This document shows positions 5,109 to 5,918 of a stretch of DNA of 5,918 nt, one piece after another. Origin of the DNA: Thermococci archaeon (GTDB taxonomy: Archaea; Hadarchaeota; B88-G9); assembly GCA_003660555.1 (NCBI GenBank), contig QMUK01000071.1:1-5918 (forward strand). The letters run 5' to 3'. The position numbers were made by a program, and so were the translations under genes. Under the pieces are notes generated by a model that was not told the DNA's origin, did no database searches, and was given only the letters and a program-made list of their open reading frames with translations. The stretch's first letter is position 1. Every line of letters starts with the position of its first letter.

Positions 5109-5918
5109 TTGAACGCCGAGGAGAAATTGAGGAGGCTTGAAGAGTGGTTCTCCCTATACGAGAGTGTACTAGTAGCATTTTCTGGAGGAGTAGACAGTGC
5201 AGTAATAGCAGCAGTAGCTAAGAGGAGCTTAGGAAAAGACAGAGTACTTGCTGTCACCATAAACTCTAGTATCATGCCGAAGAGAGAGTTACTGGCCTCG
5301 AAGAAGGTTGCAAGGGAAATAGGAGTAAAACACATGATAGTAGAGGAAGACGAACTCAAAGACGAGAGATTCGCCACCAATCCAGAGAATAGGTGCTACT
5401 ACTGTCGATCCAACTTAGCCAGAGTTCTAAAGAAAATCGCTAGGGAGAGAGGAATCCCCGTTATAGTGGATGGGACTCACTTAGGTGACACTCTAGAGCA
5501 CAGACCCGGACTCAAGGCCTTGAGGGAACACGGAATAAGAAGCCCACTCATGGAACTGGGATATGGGAAGAAGGACGTTAGAGAGATAGCGAAACTAATG
5601 GACTTGTCTGTGAAGGACAAACCTGCAATGGCATGTCTAGCCTCTAGGATACCTTATGGAGAGAGGATAACAACAGATAAGCTAAGGAGAATAGAGAAGG
5701 CGGAAGATTCTCTTCTAGGCATGGGGTTTAGAACAGTCAGAGTGAGAGCACACGGAAACATAGCTAGAATAGAAGTACTCCCAGAGGAACTATCGAGAGC
5801 ACTGGAACTTAGAGAGAAAATAGTCAGGGAATTGAAGGATTTGGGCTTCATCTACATCACATTGGACTTACAAGGCTACAGGCCAGGGAGTATGGATGAG
5901 GAGCTAAACAACAAGAAA
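5109..5918 (+). CDS. larE: LarE-type ATP-dependent sulfur transferase, 3' end beyond the window
   Basis: PP-loop ATPase of the LarE family. LarE adenylates the carboxylates of pyridinium biscarboxylic acid mononucleotide and replaces them with thiocarboxylates, a step in making the nickel-pincer nucleotide cofactor of lactate racemase and related enzymes. From the TTG at 5109, 270 codons are present without a stop. The pyrophosphate-binding SGGVDS is at 25-30. Other family marks are NPENRCYYCR (91-100), RPGLKALR (132-139), KPAMACLASRIPYG (171-184), NIARIEV (217-223) and TLDLQGYRPGSM (251-262). The last is close to the normal C-terminus, so only a few residues should be missing. Cys96, Cys99 and Cys176 are all present. 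Cys176 corresponds to the sacrificial cysteine of Lactobacillus plantarum LarE, while the extra CxxC pair is typical of forms that bind a [4Fe-4S] cluster. No larA, larB or larC is seen in the window, so the acceptor is inferred; another sulfur-modified cofactor is possible. Confidence 0.92.
   Translation, partial: MNAEEKLRRLEEWFSLYESVLVAFSGGVDSAVIAAVAKRSLGKDRVLAVTINSSIMPKRELLASKKVAREIGVKHMIVEEDELKDERFATNPENRCYYCRSNLARVLKKIARERGIPVIVDGTHLGDTLEHRPGLKALREHGIRSPLMELGYGKKDVREIAKLMDLSVKDKPAMACLASRIPYGERITTDKLRRIEKAEDSLLGMGFRTVRVRAHGNIARIEVLPEELSRALELREKIVRELKDLGFIYITLDLQGYRPGSMDEELNNKK

Noticed and set aside
5027-5851. Minus-strand open frames opposite larE, and one at 7-393 opposite the first gene.
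   Set aside because: They are serine- and leucine-rich antisense shadows of well-supported coding sequence, with no ribosome binding sites.

Overview
The window looks archaeal, and a hyperthermophilic crenarchaeon (Desulfurococcales) fits best. Arginine is coded almost entirely by AGA/AGG and isoleucine often by ATA. Most starts are GTG or TTG behind Shine-Dalgarno motifs of the GGTGA type, and the promoters carry A/T-rich TATA-like boxes. The superoxide reductase has Glu23-Thr24-His25 where most family members have Glu-Lys-His. From memory, that is the arrangement reported for Ignicoccus hospitalis. Ignicoccus or a close relative is therefore my best guess, but it is an inference from one gene and general style.

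Layout. Positions 1-862 (+) hold a protein with an N-terminal coiled coil and a C-terminal PD-(D/E)XK-like nuclease core; its frame is open to the left edge. Positions 875 to about 1702 (-) hold the decayed C-terminal half of a CopB-type (P1B-3) copper/silver ATPase with a YHS tail, broken by four frameshifts and lacking its 5' part. Positions 1791-2691 (-) are a two-gene oxidative-stress operon, rubrerythrin then superoxide reductase, with its own promoter and a T-run terminator. Positions 2887-4512 (-) encode a 541-residue fusion of a ThiN-type thiamine-phosphate synthase domain to a HypE-like AIR-synthase/kinase domain. Its promoter is framed by a perfect 10-bp inverted repeat. Positions 4568-5060 hold no intact gene but contain a second small inverted repeat and a previously unannotated small broken gene (4736-4996, +). 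Positions 5109-5918 (+) are a nearly complete larE-type sulfur-transferase gene whose stop lies beyond the window.

How it fits together. Rubrerythrin (peroxide reduction) and superoxide reductase (superoxide to peroxide) form a coherent anaerobic detoxification pair, with the wreck of a copper exporter just downstream. The ThiN fusion points to thiamine phosphate metabolism and an ATP-dependent step of unknown substrate. LarE points to sulfur insertion into a cofactor, in the family's known case the nickel-pincer nucleotide. No mobile element, CRISPR array, tRNA or rRNA was recognised. The most unusual items are the ThiN-AIRS fusion with its palindromic promoter element and the two multiply frameshifted pseudogenes.
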